Shown here piece after piece: positions 11,085 through 22,927 of a stretch of 64,000 nucleotides of DNA. The notes below the pieces were generated by a model. It did not search any database. It saw nothing but the letters and a program-made list of their open reading frames with translations, and was not told the origin of the DNA. The DNA comes from Monodelphis domestica (taxonomy: Eukaryota; Chordata; Mammalia; Didelphimorphia; Didelphidae). Within the stretch, counting starts at the first letter, position 1. Each line of letters starts with the position of its first letter. The translations under genes and the position numbers were made by a program. The stretch is taken from contig NC_077229.1 in NCBI RefSeq assembly GCF_027887165.1, positions 209,215,753-209,279,752 of the forward strand, written 5' to 3'.

Positions 11085-11444
11085 TTCACTTTTGAGTTAT
11101 ATAGAAAAGAGACTGACTAACAGGAGGAAGGGAAGGGTGGTAGTAGGATGTGGGTGGAAAACTGGGAGGTGAGGGTGGAGGGTAGGAAATATCTTGATCT
11201 ATTAGCCATCTGTATTGATCAACAGACAACCCCAGAGTATCCCCTTTAGTAGCATCTCTCTATCTCTCAGAAGTATCTCTATCTCTATTACAACTAGGCA
11301 CTCTGAGTTTTCCCCTAGTATCTCTCTAGTCAAGCCAGAGTATTCCATTTATTTCAACTAGAACTATCTCCTCAGTATCATATTTCTAATACACTACATC
11401 AATTTATACATATTCCCAGGTTTTTCTGCATCTCTCCCTTTTCA
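11085..11444. other. Intergenic sequence with purine-rich tract
   Basis: 11122-11190 is GGA/GGT-rich. 11250-11350 has 'TATCTCTCT' repeats. No gene is visible. Confidence 0.4.
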
Positions 11445-11524
11445 TCAACAAATAGAATGACAATATTCATTCATCATAAATGGTTTAGTCATTCCCTAAT
11501 TAAAGGATATCCACTTAATTAAAA
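11445..11524 (-). mobile_element. Old L1 ORF2 3' part, piece 1
   Basis: 'TCATAAATGGTTTAGTCATT' followed by 'CCCTAATTAAAGGATATCCA' matches the L1 3' region also seen at 18150-18180 and 36900-36950. It resumes at 12950 after a SINE and an LTR. Confidence 0.6.
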
Positions 11525-11712
11525 ATTCTTACCTTCTGTCTTAGAAGGAGTACTATCAGTTCCGAGGAAGAAGAGTGGTAAGGACTAGGCAACTGGGTAT
11601 AAGTGACTTGCCCAGGGTCACATAGCTAAGAAGTGTCTGAGGTCATATTTGAACCCAGGACCTTCCTTTTCCAGGCCTGATGTTTTATCCACTGAGCCAT
11701 CTAGCTGTCTCA
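11525..11712 (-). mobile_element. tRNA-derived marsupial SINE, short form, in L1
   Basis: A complete antisense copy: 'TTCTTACCTTCTGTCTTAGA' to 'CACTGAGCCATCTAGCTGTC'. It is flanked by an apparent duplication, AGGATATCCACT on the left and AGGATATCTACT on the right, so it inserted into the L1. Confidence 0.85.
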
Positions 11713-11722
11713 GGATATCTAC

Positions 11723-12949
11723 TGTAAGATTTAAAATAAGTTAGATTTAAAATGGTTGAAGGCCTTAAACTGTAACAGTTAAAAGAGTGATGTTGTAAAC
11801 TGTAGTGAGTTAAAATTGTGGAAGATATAAATTGTGATAGATATAAGAGAGGGTGAGTAAATTTGACTGCAGAAAATATGTTTCACTACAGTGTCTTGGT
11901 TTTTAAATCAAATATAAGGTGGTCGCCAGGGAAATATTTCCAATTATTCAAATACCCACGTCAACTGGGTTTTATAGAGATTTTAATTAAAACAAATGTG
12001 GAATTAAAGAAAAGAGAGAAAGAGAGAAAAAGGAAATAAGTATGAAGGGCCTTAAGCCAACATGGCCTAGATCTGAGTCTTAAGAGACAGAGATCAGTCA
12101 GTCACTCTTTTAACACTCACCACAAGGTCTGTCTAAGCAAGGATTCTAGTGACACCAGGCCAGCTCCATCTCAGCTGACTTCACCAGAGAGAGTTCCAGC
12201 CAGAGTCCTCCTTAAAGAGCCTTCCAGCCAGAGACTGTTCCAAAGGGCCTCTCTCCAGAGCCTCCAGAGGGATGGAGTCCCCTCAGAGGAGCTCCAGTGA
12301 GACCTCCTTAGAGATTGTCCTCCAAGAGCTTCCCTTCTCCAGAGCCTCTCTCAAGAGATTCTTCCCAAGCGATCCTCATCAGAGATCCTCCAAAAGAATT
12401 TTTTCTTCAAGAGATTCTGCTTTTTCTTATATAGGGGTTTTTCTCCTATGTCACCTCCCCTAAGTCCTTACATCTACCAATCACTGTAGACGTTTTCCAA
12501 AGGACTGCCCATCTGAATTCCCGCTAAGTCAACTAATCTCCTCAGTATATCTGAACCAGAAAAAATGCGGCTGTGTCGACTAATCTCCTCAGTAAGTCTG
12601 AACCAGAGAAAACACAGCTGAGTCAACTAATCTCATTAAGAGAAAACTTGCCCGACCCTTTTAGGCACCTAGCATCTCATTGTATCAATTCTAAAAAAAC
12701 AGGCATGGCTCAAAGAACTCCTTGCCTTATTATAAGCATGGGTCCAAGTACTTTCATTGTTTAGCAAGGAGTTTTCTCCCCTAAAGCAGTCTTAAGTATG
12801 GGTGGAGTAGAGGTCCTCCCATTTCTGATCCTGGTGAGTTCTCACATCAAAATGGGGAGTTTTTCCCAGTAGGGAATTTGTTCCAATGGAGGATTCCTCA
12901 ATGTGGAAATTTTTAACATTCACAAGTCTGAGAAATTTCAAGATTTACA
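11723..12949 (-). mobile_element. ERV LTR (about 1.2 kb), copy A
   Basis: Runs from TGTAAGATTTAAAAT to ...AGATTTACA on the plus strand. It is the reverse-complement partner of copy B at 56557-57606; around the 'GGTGGTCGCCAGGGAAATAT' segment I estimate over 90% identity by eye. The 4-bp flanks CTAC and CCAC fit a 4-bp target duplication, as in class I ERVs. It inserted at the edge of the SINE, inside the old L1. No gag, pol or env is attached. Confidence 0.8.
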
Positions 12950-13150
12950 CCACTTTGTTTCCAGTTCTTTGCTATGATAAAAAAGTGATGCTATATATAT
13001 TTTTGCCCATATGGATCTTTTACATTGTTATTTGATCTCTTTGGGATTATATGCCTAGGAGTGGTATTTCTGGATCAAAATGTACACACTATTTAGTGAC
13101 TTCATGAATACTTTATAGATTACTTTATAGAATAGTTAGACAAGTTCACA
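12950..13150 (-). mobile_element. Old L1 ORF2 3' part, piece 2
   Basis: 'TTTCCAGTTCTTTGCTATGA' and 'TCTTTGGGATTATATGCCTA' followed by 'GGAGTGGTATTTCTGGATCA' continue exactly where piece 1 stops, compared with 18180-18300. Confidence 0.7.
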
Positions 13151-13154
13151 GTTC

Positions 13155-13350
13155 TACCATGAAATCATAGGTTTATATCTGGAAGGTATCATGAGGCCAC
13201 AATATTCAACTATTTTATATGTGACTAAATTGAGGCTAGGGGTATTAAGTGACTTGCCTAAACTCATATATCCAGGAAGTATCCAAGACCGAATTTGAAC
13301 TCAGGTCTTCTGGACTCCATGTCCAGGATTTTATCCATTGTGCTACTCAG
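13155..13350 (-). mobile_element. MIR/THER-type SINE
   Basis: 'TGACTAAATTGAGGCTAGGG' and 'TTAAGTGACTTGCCTAAACT', then 'GAATTTGAACTCAGGTCTTC' and 'ATCCATTGTGCTACTCAGCA' show the antisense MIR-like core and tRNA head. Confidence 0.6.
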
Positions 13351-13453
13351 CACTTTTTGTTAGTACTTTAGGGTGCCTGCTTTCCTCCAGCTCTTTCAAC
13401 AAATGCCTCTCTCTCTCTTTCTCTCTTTTTTTTTATTCTGTCCAACATAATAA

Positions 13454-13506
<53 letters not shown>
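13454..13506 (+). repeat. (TG)n microsatellite
   Basis: About 26 uninterrupted TG units, preceded by a CT/T-rich stretch at 13408-13435. Confidence 0.95.
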
Positions 13507-13507
<1 letters not shown>

Positions 13508-13509
13508 AT

Positions 13510-13900
13510 CCTGGAGTTATTTTAATTGAATTTCTTTCATTAGTGATTTAGAAGATTTGTCCATATAGTTGTTTAATTTCTTCATTTGAACTATTCTTTA
13601 GAAAATTTTAATTTCAATTAAATTAAGCACATAAATAATAAATTTAGCAAAACTTCAAAAAAAAAGCCATTGGGAATGACTTTTCTTCTCATAGGTTATT
13701 TCTATTGATTCCCTGTAGGTCTTAGATATTAGAAAAACCTAATGGATATTAGATGTCTTAAGAGAAATTCACTACAAAGATGTTTTACTCATTTACTAAA
13801 TGAAGGCTTCCCTTCTAATTCTAACTGAATTGATTTTGTTTGTGGCAAAGTTTTTCAATTTTATGAAATAAAAATCCCTTTCAATCCTTTTATCCTTTAT
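13510..13900 (-). mobile_element. Old L1 fragment, piece 3
   Basis: 'AATTTCTTTCATTAGTGATT' followed by 'TAGAAGATTTGTCCATATAG' parallels 18495-18545. The rest is too eroded to align by eye. Confidence 0.5.
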
Positions 13901-14283
13901 ATTTCTTATTTCGTCAGAAACTCTTCTATCCATAGTCATGGAATTAATCCTCTAATTTATTTATGATCTGATCAGCAATAAAAGCCTTCTTGTTACTGCT
14001 TGCATATGATATTTCATCTTCCATTTTAATTTCTTTTCTCTGGTTAATCTCTTGGAATGCTCTTCCTCCTCCCCTTTGCCTCTTTATTTTATGATTTAAC
14101 TCCAACACCATCTTCTGTAGGTTGTCCCATTTCATACCAGTCAATTCTTGAGCTCTCTCTAAGGCTGATTTCCTTCTGCTCTGATGGATATTTCTATCTC
14201 TCAGCCTCCATATCCAATTTGTTGCCAAGGTCTGTCAATTTCACCTTTTCAATATTTCTCCATTGTTTGTTTGTTTGTTTTTT
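13901..14283 (+). other. Intergenic, with a possible L2 scrap
   Basis: 'GGAATGCTCTTCCTCCTCCC' (about 14055) resembles an L2 3'-region phrase. A (TTTG)n run ends at 14280. A 94-residue minus-strand frame has no recognisable domain. Confidence 0.35.
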
Positions 14284-15330
14284 TCTCGGTGGAGTCAAGA
14301 TGGTAGAGTAAACCAGAGTAGCTCCAGAGTCACCATGAGAATCCTCTCCAACCAATATTTAAGTATTACCACAAAACAGATACAGGAGTGAAAGAGCCAA
14401 CAAGGAGACAGAGTAAAATAACTTTCAAGAAAAGAAAACTCCAAAAGTTATGCATAGAACATCTGGAACACTGGTATGAGAAGAGAGCACAATCAGCAAG
14501 ATTAGAGCAAGGAGTGAAGAGCAAATCACACACCCCCACCCCACATCTGCTGGGCCAGGTTGGGAACCTAAGTCCAAGCTAATATTAAGATCCTGAGATC
14601 CTGTCTGGACAAATAGTGGTCCAAGCCAACCTACCCCCCTTGAAATTTCAAACCTATGGAGAAGTCTGGAGTACAGTCTAAGGCAGTCTGGGCTGAAGTG
14701 ATCCTGTGAGCCCAGAATGAAGCCTGGAGTCTCAGTCTGGATTTGGGATGAGGACATAATTCACAGATTGGGGTGGGTTGATAGTACTAAATACTAAATA
14801 CCAATCTTTTTGCCTAAAGCTCAGGTTAGAGTTCCAAGACAGGGAAATCAAGGGTGTGCTTGATTGAATCAAGTACACAGCAAGACTAAAGGCTATAATT
14901 TAAGTAGTTCCTGACCTGATCAAAATAAAAGTAATACCAAAAGCTTACAACCAAGCCTAAGGCAAGTCTTTGAGCTATCAGGATCTCAGGGGTCAATTGA
15001 ACCATCCAGGGAAGGGGGCTCTCAGAGCTCTTAGCCCTCAGACCATCACATCATTCTCCACTGAAACTGGTAAAAACTCAGAAAATAAGCTGAGAGTAAC
15101 ATCAAGGAAGGACTAAAGTTTAAGCGGGTACCCCAACTCCCCAGAAAACAGAGCCTATCTATAATTAGATAGGAAAAATGAGCAAACAACAAAAAAAAAA
15201 CACCTAACACTAAAGAATTTCTATGGAGATACAGAGCAAGATACAGACAGAGAAGGAGACTGTGAAAGCAAAGCAATCACATGGAAAGTCTGAAAGAAAA
15301 ATATGGATCGGACACAAACTATCAAACCTT
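14284..15330 (+). mobile_element. L1/HAL1 5' end without a 3' part
   Basis: It starts with 'CGGTGGAGTCAAGATGGTAG', the start of an L1 5' UTR. About 0.9 kb of 5' UTR-like sequence follows. Near 15178 'ATGAGCAAACAAC' and 'ATTTCTATGGAGATACAGAG' resemble the beginning of L1/HAL1 ORF1. It stops abruptly where L2 sequence begins, and neither ORF2 nor a poly(A) tail is present. Confidence 0.55.
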
Positions 15331-15860
15331 CTACTTAATAAACTCCATTGGCTCCCTATTGCCTCCAGTAACAAGTGCAAAAGGCTCTGCTTGACATTCA
15401 AAACCACTCAAAACCTATCCCTGCCCCACTTTTTCAGGCTTCTTACATCTTACTCCCCAACACACTTTTTAATGCAGTGAATTGTCTTCTGGCAATTCCA
15501 CAAATAAGACAGTCCATCTTTTGGCTCCAAGCATTCTGTCTGGCTATCCCCTATGCCTGAAATGATTTTCCTCCTTCCATATTCTGACTATATGTGTCCC
15601 TGGCTTCCTTTAAATTCTAACTAAAATCTATCTTTTACTAAGAGTTTTCCTCAGTTCCTCCTAATTCTAGTTCCCTCCCTCTGTTAATTCCTATTTTTCT
15701 ATATATAACTTGCTTTGTACATATTTGTTTCCATATTGCCCCTGCCCAATTAGATTGTTAATTCTTTGAAGACAGGGACATTTTTATACATCTTTTTTGT
15801 CCCTAACATTTAGTCCAGTGCCTGACATATAGTAGGAGCTTCAAAAAAAGTTTTTTTGCT
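15331..15860 (+). mobile_element. L2 3' region
   Basis: A long plus-strand L2 match: 'CCATTGGCTCCCTATTGCCT', 'CTATGCCTGAAATGATTTTC', 'TTTGAAGACAGGGACATTTT', 'GTCCAGTGCCTGACATATAG'. It is the most complete L2 3' end in the window. Confidence 0.8.
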
Positions 15861-16079
15861 CCATTGATTGATATGTAAATAGACCTGTTATCTCCTCCAT
15901 TATTGTGGAGGCAAGGACTATCTTTGTGGGTTTAAAAATATTTTTCTGACCTTTTTTGTATTCCTGATGTGTAAGAGTTTAATAAATATTTGTCAACTGA
16001 TTGACTCGTGTAAAAATATATGAGAAGATTAATCCATTGTAGAGTTTTTATGAGGCAGTGGTAGGGGACTGGAAGCTGG
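15861..16079. other. Intergenic sequence
   Basis: No recognisable feature apart from a possible second short L2 tail at 15960-16000 ('AATAAATATTTGTCAACTGA'). Confidence 0.35.
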
Positions 16080-16480
16080 TGTCTTAGAATCTTAGAGTTA
16101 GAAAAGAGTCCAATAACCATCTAGTAAAATCTTTATCTGAAGAAGCTCCCCCATAATATACCCAACAAGTAGTCATCAACTCTTTCTTTAAATACTTTCA
16201 GTAAGAGCCACCTACTGCCTTCTGAGGCACTCCATTCCATTTTTGGATAGCTCTACTCATTAGGGAGTTTTTACTTACATCAAGTCTAAATTTTCTTCTT
16301 TGGAGCTCTCATGCATTTTTAGGAGTTCTATTCTCCGAGGCCAAACAGAAGTTTCTCTTCCAGATGACAGCCTTTCAAAGCCTTGAAGTTACCTTGTCCT
16401 TCTGAAATTTTCTCTTTTTCAGGCTATGCATCCCTAGTCTTTGGAGACTAATTACCATTACAAGCTTCAGTACTTCAATT
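16080..16480 (-). mobile_element. CR1/L3 3' region
   Basis: 'AGAGCCACCTACTGCCTTCT', 'CATTCCATTTTTGGATAGCT', 'TTCCAGATGACAGCCTTTCA' and 'TTTCAGGCTATGCATCCCTA' read as the antisense 3' part of CR1/L3. Confidence 0.7.
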
Positions 16481-17639
16481 GTCAAGGTAGAAAGTGCAGA
16501 CTGATTCCATAAGGATTCTGTCTTGAAACCCCTTTTGATGAAATGCACATGTATTATTAATGCTCAAAACCAATGAAGGAGTAACTCAGTGGTGAAAACT
16601 TCCCAAGAAATTTATTGGATAGGTTTGGAGATTGGACAAATGTATCATACCCAGTTAATATTTTGACTTTTAGTCCTCTTTCAGTGGCTACACATTTTAG
16701 ATTTCAATTTTAGATATTAGAATCCATTTATATATTTCACAAAAGCTAAATGGGAAGTCAGAACCAAATGAAACAAATGGCTAAGGGTTCAGCTGCTAGG
16801 CCTTAACTTGAGCCATTACTGAGTTAGTAAAAAACCACAAAGCAATTTATATCTAACCTGTCTACCCAGAGAGAGACCTCTATCTCAGCTGTATCCTCCA
16901 GGGCATGCTTAAGCCATCTAGAATGACACATGAAGAGAAACATCTGTTCTTTGTCAAATAGGTACATAGAAACCATTCAAACGGCAAACCCAAATCAATA
17001 TCAAATGCATATCCTGCTGCATTTTAAATAGATCTGGGGGATATTGTAATGTAGAATTCATTGCAAGTCATAAAAGTTTATTTACCCAGCTCAACAATGG
17101 AGTCAAATTTTCATCTTAAAAATAGACGGAAAGCATTACATAATGGAGAGAATAGGAAGAAATAAGAATTTAATAAAGGAGAAACCATACTTCACTGATC
17201 TCATCCCTCCCTGCATGATTTTGAGACCTACCTGGATTTCTCATATTCCTATTTTCATAAACCTCTTTAAATCCTCTATAGATCTTTCTCCAGTCACTTG
17301 GGATGTCAGAATTTTTCCTTTGTGGAATTTGTGTTCCTTGTTAACATGCCTCTTTTTGTTCTCACTTCACTTGCAATCTGATTAGCTCATCTTCACTTTG
17401 CCTTCCATCCTAGAAAAATGGTTTTCTTATCTCTTTGGAGAAATTTTATTGTCCTTGTTTCAATTAAAGATGATGGAGCTCTTCTCTCAGCATTTCTGTA
17501 TTCAGGAATAGCTCTGCTGGACAGAGTTTAAGGATTAGGGAGAGCAGAAATGGCAAGCTATCTAGAGTGTTTTTGTTTATTCCTTCTATAGGAACACAGA
17601 GATAGGGACTGGGTCTGTAATTTCACTGGTATTAAGAAC
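16481..17639. other. Intergenic sequence, nothing recognised
   Basis: No coding exon and no repeat I can name. The 80-residue plus-strand frame at 17143-17385 looks random. Confidence 0.4.
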
Positions 17640-18577
17640 TCTATTTTTAATAACAAATTTCCACATCAGATTTCCAAAGTTATATAATCCAAACTGTCTC
17701 CCTCTCTTCTTCCCTCCTTCCTTCTGGAACTGGCAAGCAATTCACTCTGGTTTATCATACAAAACCTGTCTCCATAGTATTCATTTTTGTAAGTGAATAA
17801 TCTTATAAAACCCAACCCCAAAACATATACTCAAACAAACAAATGATAAATTGTATGTTTTCATCTACATGTTTATACCAACAGTTATTTCTCTGGAGGT
17901 GTAAAGCATTCTTTTTTATAAGTCCCTCAGAATCTGTTCTGGATCATTGTATTGCTGTTAGTAATAAAGTCTACCACATTTGATCATTCCATAATATTTC
18001 TGTTACTATGAACAATGTTTTACTGGTTCTGCCTATTTCACTCTGTATTAGTTCATGTTGGTCTTTCTAGCTGTTTCTGAAATCATTCTGTTAATCATTC
18101 CTTATAGCACAATAGTATTCCATCACCATCATATACAAAATTTGTTTAGCCATTACTCAATTGAGGGACATCCTTTAGTTTCCAATTCTTTGCCATCACA
18201 AAGAGAGAAGCTATAAATATTTTTATACAAACAAGTCCTTTTCCATTTTTTTTTATCTCTTTGGGATATAGACCTAGTAGTGGTATTACTGGATCAAAAG
18301 GTATGCATTCTTTCATAGCCCTTTGGGCATAATTTCAAACTGCCATCTAGAATAGTTGGAACAATTTACAATTCCACCAGCAATGTATTCATGTCCTAAT
18401 TTTGCCATATTCCTCCAATATTTATCATTTTCCTTTATTGTAATATTGGCCTATCTGATCGGTATGAGGTGATGCCTCAAGAGTTGTTTTAATTTTAATT
18501 TCTCTAGTCAAGAGTGATTTAGAACATTTTTTCATATGATTATTGATAGTTTTGATTTCTTCATCTGAAAACTGTCT
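17640..18577 (-). mobile_element. Old L1, 3' UTR and end of ORF2
   Basis: The 3' UTR block 'CTGGCAAGCAATTCACTCTG' is followed by 'CACAATAGTATTCCATCACC' and 'AAACTGCCATCTAGAATAGT', parallel to 36880-37330 of the younger L1. The sense strand is minus. It is interrupted at 18577 by an LTR and resumes at 19362. Confidence 0.8.
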
Positions 18578-19361
18578 CGGTGGAGTGAGAAATTAGTGTG
18601 TTATTCTAAAATATTAACAATGTTAATATCTCCAAAATATATATGCCTAGCATCCCAGAAAGATCTATTAAAACTGGTCTCTGAGACCATTCAGAATACA
18701 TAGGCCTCTTAATTACTTCTGGACTAAATGATACAGAAACAACTTATATCTTTACTATACTATACAAGATACTTTTGAGATTTGGGGATATCTTTTGAGT
18801 TTGTACTTTAAAACGTTCACAACTATAGTCTGGTGATGTAGGAATATGTTTTATGAACCAGAGGCTAGGCTAATAATCTCTTCCCTGTTCTATAATCCCT
18901 TTCCCCAGTTTCCTTCACAAGTAACCCTGGATTGTTTTAATTTTCTTTCTTAATTCCTTCACCTCTTACAAACCTAGCCTGGGCAATTTGCATTCAAATG
19001 GGTGCCTGCCCAAGAGAATAGGTGGACTATCATAAAACTTTTCTGGATTTGTATGTAGATTAGAACCTGATTTCTAACCCCAAAACATTTGCTAAATATT
19101 AATTCAAAGGTAACCTCCTTCCAGAAGGCTGGATTGTGGCCTGGGTAAACATGTCAGGATGATGTCATTTAGCCTTAGGGTTGTATTTTCCTATAAATAA
19201 GAGGTTTTTCTTTAAGTGAGGACTTTTTTACTTTTGTTTTATTTTGGGGCCTCATTTTTTCTTTCTCTCTCATTAAAGCATTTCACTTGAAATGGCTTCC
19301 CCGTTTCTTGAATAGTGGCTAAAGAGGGTAAACTTTGAAATATTAATTTCCACTTCACACA
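18578..19361 (+). mobile_element. ERV LTR inserted into L1
   Basis: A 784-bp insert flanked by TGTCT at 18573-18577 and 19362-19366, consistent with a 5-bp target duplication. It has a TATA-like 'CCTATAAATAAG' near 19190 and 'CATTAAAG' (a polyadenylation-signal variant) near 19271. The right end is CA; the left TG is mutated. No internal genes are present, so it is a solo LTR. Confidence 0.6.
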
Positions 19362-20450
19362 TGTCTATTTCTATCCTTTGACCATTTATCATTGTGGAAA
19401 TGACTTGGATTCTTTTAAATCTGATTTAGTTCTTTATATTTTTGAGAAATGAGACCTTTATCAGAGAAGTTTGATATAAAATTTTTCCCCCAGTTTGTTG
19501 CTTCCCTTCTAATCTTGGTTGCATTGTTTTGTTTATACAAAACCTTTTAAATTTAATATAATCAAAATTATTCATTTTATATCTTGTAGTGTTTTCTATC
19601 TTGTTTGGCCATAAATTCTTCCCTTCTCCATAGAAATGATGGTTAACTATCCTATGTTTCCCCAATTTACCTATAATATTACTCTTCATGTTTAAATCAT
19701 ATACCCATTTTTACCTTATTTTGGTATAGGGTGTGATATATTGATCTAAACCTAATTTTTGCCATATTGTTTTCCAATTCTCTCAGTAGTTTTGTCAAAC
19801 AGTGAGTTCTTATCCCCAAAGCTGATAAACCCCAAAGGGTTTATCAAACACTAGAATGCTGTGGTCATTTACTCCAAATCTCTTACATTGATCCACCCTT
19901 TTATTTCTTAGCTAGCACCAGATTGTTCTGATGATTACTGTTTTATAGTACAGATTAAAATCTGGTACCACTAGGCCCCCATCCTTCACATTTTTTTTAT
20001 TAGTTCTCTTGATATTCTTGACCTTTTGTTCTTCCAGATGAATTTTGTTATTATTTTTTCTAGTTCTACAAAATAGTTTTTTGGTAGTTTGATTGATATG
20101 GCATTGAATAAGTAAATTAATTTAGGTAGGATTGTCATTTATATTATATTAGTTCAGTCTACCCACGATGGCTAATGTTTTTCCAATTGTTTAGATCTAA
20201 CTTTATTTGTGTGAAAAGTGTTTTGTAATTGTGTTCATATAGTTCCTGTATTTGTCTTGGCAAATAGATTCCTAGGTATTTTATATTGTCTAGAGTGACT
20301 TTAAATTGAGTTTCCCTTTCTAAATCTCACTACTGAGCTTTGTTGGAAATATATAGAAATGTTAGTGATTTATGTAGTTTTATTTTGTATCTGCAATTTT
20401 GCTAAAGTTATTAATTGTTTCAACCAGTTTTTAGTTGATTTTCTAGAATT
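19362..20450 (-). mobile_element. Old L1 ORF2, interior part
   Basis: It resumes the L1 at the same base. 'CCCCAGTTTGTTGCTTCCCT', 'TCTTAGCTAGCACCAGATTG' and 'CTGGTACCACTAGGCCCCCA' run parallel to 37440-38270 of the younger L1. An 87-residue minus-strand frame keeps '[22 protein letters not shown]', an L1 ORF2 stretch. Confidence 0.8.
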
Positions 20451-20479
20451 CTCTAGCTATTAACAATTCTAGATAAGGA

Positions 20480-20680
20480 AATTTCATCTACTAGTGTAGG
20501 TTAGCAACATCCCTGCAATTCACAGACTTATAGTTGCTTAGACAAGAACACTAAGAGGTTAAATCATACCTTCAGAGTTAAAATAGTTATGAGCCAGTAT
20601 ATGTCAGAGGCAGGACTTGATCCCAGTTCTTCCTGGCTCTGAAGACAATCCAGTCAATTCACTATAATGTACAGCCTTTT
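20480..20680 (-). mobile_element. MIR-like SINE
   Basis: 'CAGAGGCAGGACTTGATCCC' followed by 'AGTTCTTCCTGGCTCTGAAG' and 'CAATTCACTATAATGTACAG' correspond to the antisense MIR core and head. Confidence 0.5.
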
Positions 20681-20689
20681 GTTTTTCTC

Positions 20690-20742
20690 ATATACATGTA
20701 TATACATACATGTACATATGTAGGTATGCATATATATGTATC
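20690..20742 (+). repeat. TACA/TATG-type microsatellite
   Basis: Imperfect ATACATG/TATGCAT units. Confidence 0.7.
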
Positions 20743-20821
20743 TGAAAATCCATCTTCTCACATCTATGAAATTATGAGAAGGCTCCACTCTCATGAAGGG
20801 CTATCTAGAAAAATTTTAAAA

Positions 20822-21265
20822 ATAGGGGTTCAGATCCATGGACCCTTTGGGGAGGCTAATGATAGATTTCAGGTTTTATAATTTTTTAAAGTTTTGATAA
20901 TTGCATTTCTTTTTTGTTATTCCCCTCCCTCCTTTTTTATTATATTTTTCCAGATTAAATGTTGATACAACTTTTAAGCATTGTTTTCTGACATTTTCTG
21001 GTCTGTGTTCTCTCCTTCTCTCTCTCTTCCCTGAGATGGCAGGTAATATGATATAGGTTATACATGTGCTGTCATGTAGTATATATTTCCATTTCATTAT
21101 GTTGTGAAAGAGATAACTATATTTCAAAATAATCAGTTTACTTTATAGTCTTGTGTATTTCATTTTTATAATTTTGAAAACATTCTGAAAAGGGATCCAA
21201 AGTTTTCATTTGACTTCCAAAGGGGTCCATGCCACAAAAAAAAGTTTAAGAACTTCTGACCTAAA
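20822..21265 (+). mobile_element. hAT-like remnant holding an L1 3' UTR piece
   Basis: The left 'GGGGTTCAGATCCATGGACC' and right 'AAAGGGGTCCATGCCACAAA' plus 'TTTAAGAACTTCTG' are roughly inverted, as in hAT termini. Between them 'GATGGCAGGTAATATGATAT' (about 21036-21115) resembles an antisense L1 3' UTR. The outer family call is tentative. Confidence 0.4.
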
Positions 21266-21494
21266 GCATTTTTGAGAAAGACATAGAATATGACAAAGAA
21301 AAATGAATTTCAAAGTAGTTAAACTCTTTTTTAGCTTCAAAATGATGACAACACTGATAATTCTTATGGTTATATAATTGGATCAATTAATAATCTAACC
21401 AGTGAGGGTACTCCCTTCACCTTGAAGATCATAAACCATTCACTCCTTTTTTACTCTGTGTTATTCTTGTGCATGTCTTTTCATAAATGTGTTT
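21266..21494. other. Intergenic sequence, nothing recognised
   Basis: No feature seen. Confidence 0.4.
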
Positions 21495-21960
21495 TAGTAC
21501 AGTCAATCTTTAACTTTTGTGGGGGTAATATTCCTAAAAATTTATAATTAAGTAAAATGCAAAACTGAGCATATAGTAAATAAGGGGATAGATTCTCATG
21601 ACTACTAAAAACTATAATTGTTTCTAAGAGATTGCTGAAAATACACTTTTCTGCATATACATTTTTAGGATAAAACATTAATTCTGATAATATGCACTTT
21701 TCCTAACATAGTAACCATGAAACAACCAAGAAAATGAAGTAAACAAAATAAAATTGGTAACATGAAAAACATTTTCTCACTAGTAATCCCCTTTAATTCT
21801 GTGACATTTTTTTGCTAACATCTCAGGAAAAAAATTGATTTTAGACAATATTCACTTTTCATAGCACATGAAATCTATAATACTATAAACTTTGTACAAG
21901 AAACAAAATTCTTAAAAGTAAAAACTTTTAAACCTAAATCTTACATTCCACTATGTCAGA
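21495..21960 (+). mobile_element. Possible mariner/Tigger DNA transposon fragment
   Basis: 'TACAGTCAATCTTTAACTTT' followed by 'TGTGGGGGTAATATTCCTAA' resembles a pogo/Tigger-type end. The right end was not found. Confidence 0.35.
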
Positions 21961-22159
21961 GGGTGATGTGTGGGCATTGGATTATATATTTTATTGCTGT
22001 AACCTCTCTACCTTGACCATCCTCTGAAAAACAAGGGAGAGTTTTCTTGGACTTTAGTTGCAGCTATTGGAGATACCTAGACTTCTGAGACTTTCACATT
22101 ACTTTCAAGTCCAAATGATTTATACAATGATTTGGGGGACATAATCACAGCACAAAATA

Positions 22160-22370
22160 TTAATTTTTTTTAAACCATTGCCTTTTGTCTTAGAATTAAC
22201 ACTAAATATTGGTTCTAAGGCAGAAGGATGGTAAGGGCTAGACAATTGGTATTAAATGTTTTGCCCAGAGTCACACATCTAGGAAGTGTCTGGGGTCAGA
22301 TTTGAATCCAAGACCTTTCATCTCTATGCCTGGCACTCTATCCACCAAGCCACTTAGCTAACCAAAACTT
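22160..22370 (-). mobile_element. tRNA-derived marsupial SINE, short form
   Basis: A full antisense copy: 'CCATTGCCTTTTGTCTTAGA', 'TAAGGGCTAGACAATTGGTA', 'CACTCTATCCACCAAGCCAC'. Confidence 0.85.
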
Positions 22371-22927
22371 GAATTTTAAAGACAAAGAATGAAAATATAG
22401 AATGAATGCAAAGGGAGCTCTTTACAATGGTAGGGTGAACAAGACCAGTGAAACACCTGGTCAGAAACTAACCAATACACAAACTTGGACACATCATGCC
22501 TCTCATTTTTTTTTCCTTTAGTGAGCATAATCACAAATGTGCCTTGTCAATGAAAAAGTAAAAACAAGGTTACTAATAAAATCATGCAAATGCTTGACAT
22601 CACAAATGAATACAAGAATGTTGAGAATTGATGGTATCTTGGAAGTAATAAGTGCAATATTTAGGTTGTTCAATTGTCATGCTGTGTTGTGAGATTTGTC
22701 CACCTTTACTTCTATTTTCCTCCTCTTGCCTCCTTCCTTCCTTCCTTTCTTCCTTCTTTTCTTACTTCCTGCAATATTTATTTATTTATTTTTCTTTTCT
22801 GTAATATTTATTTAATGCCTATGGTGAACATAGATTAATGTACAGTGACTTGTGCATGTAAATGCTGAATAAATGCTCGAAGCATCTAGGGACTGTGCTG
22901 TGACAAGGACATCACTTTTAAAAGACT
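22371..22927. other. Intergenic sequence with a TTCC-rich tract
   Basis: 22722-22760 is a (TTCC)n-like pyrimidine run. Otherwise nothing is recognised. Confidence 0.45.

Noticed and set aside
11723..12949. A full endogenous retrovirus
   Set aside because: No gag, pol or env sequence is next to any of the LTRs; all look solo.
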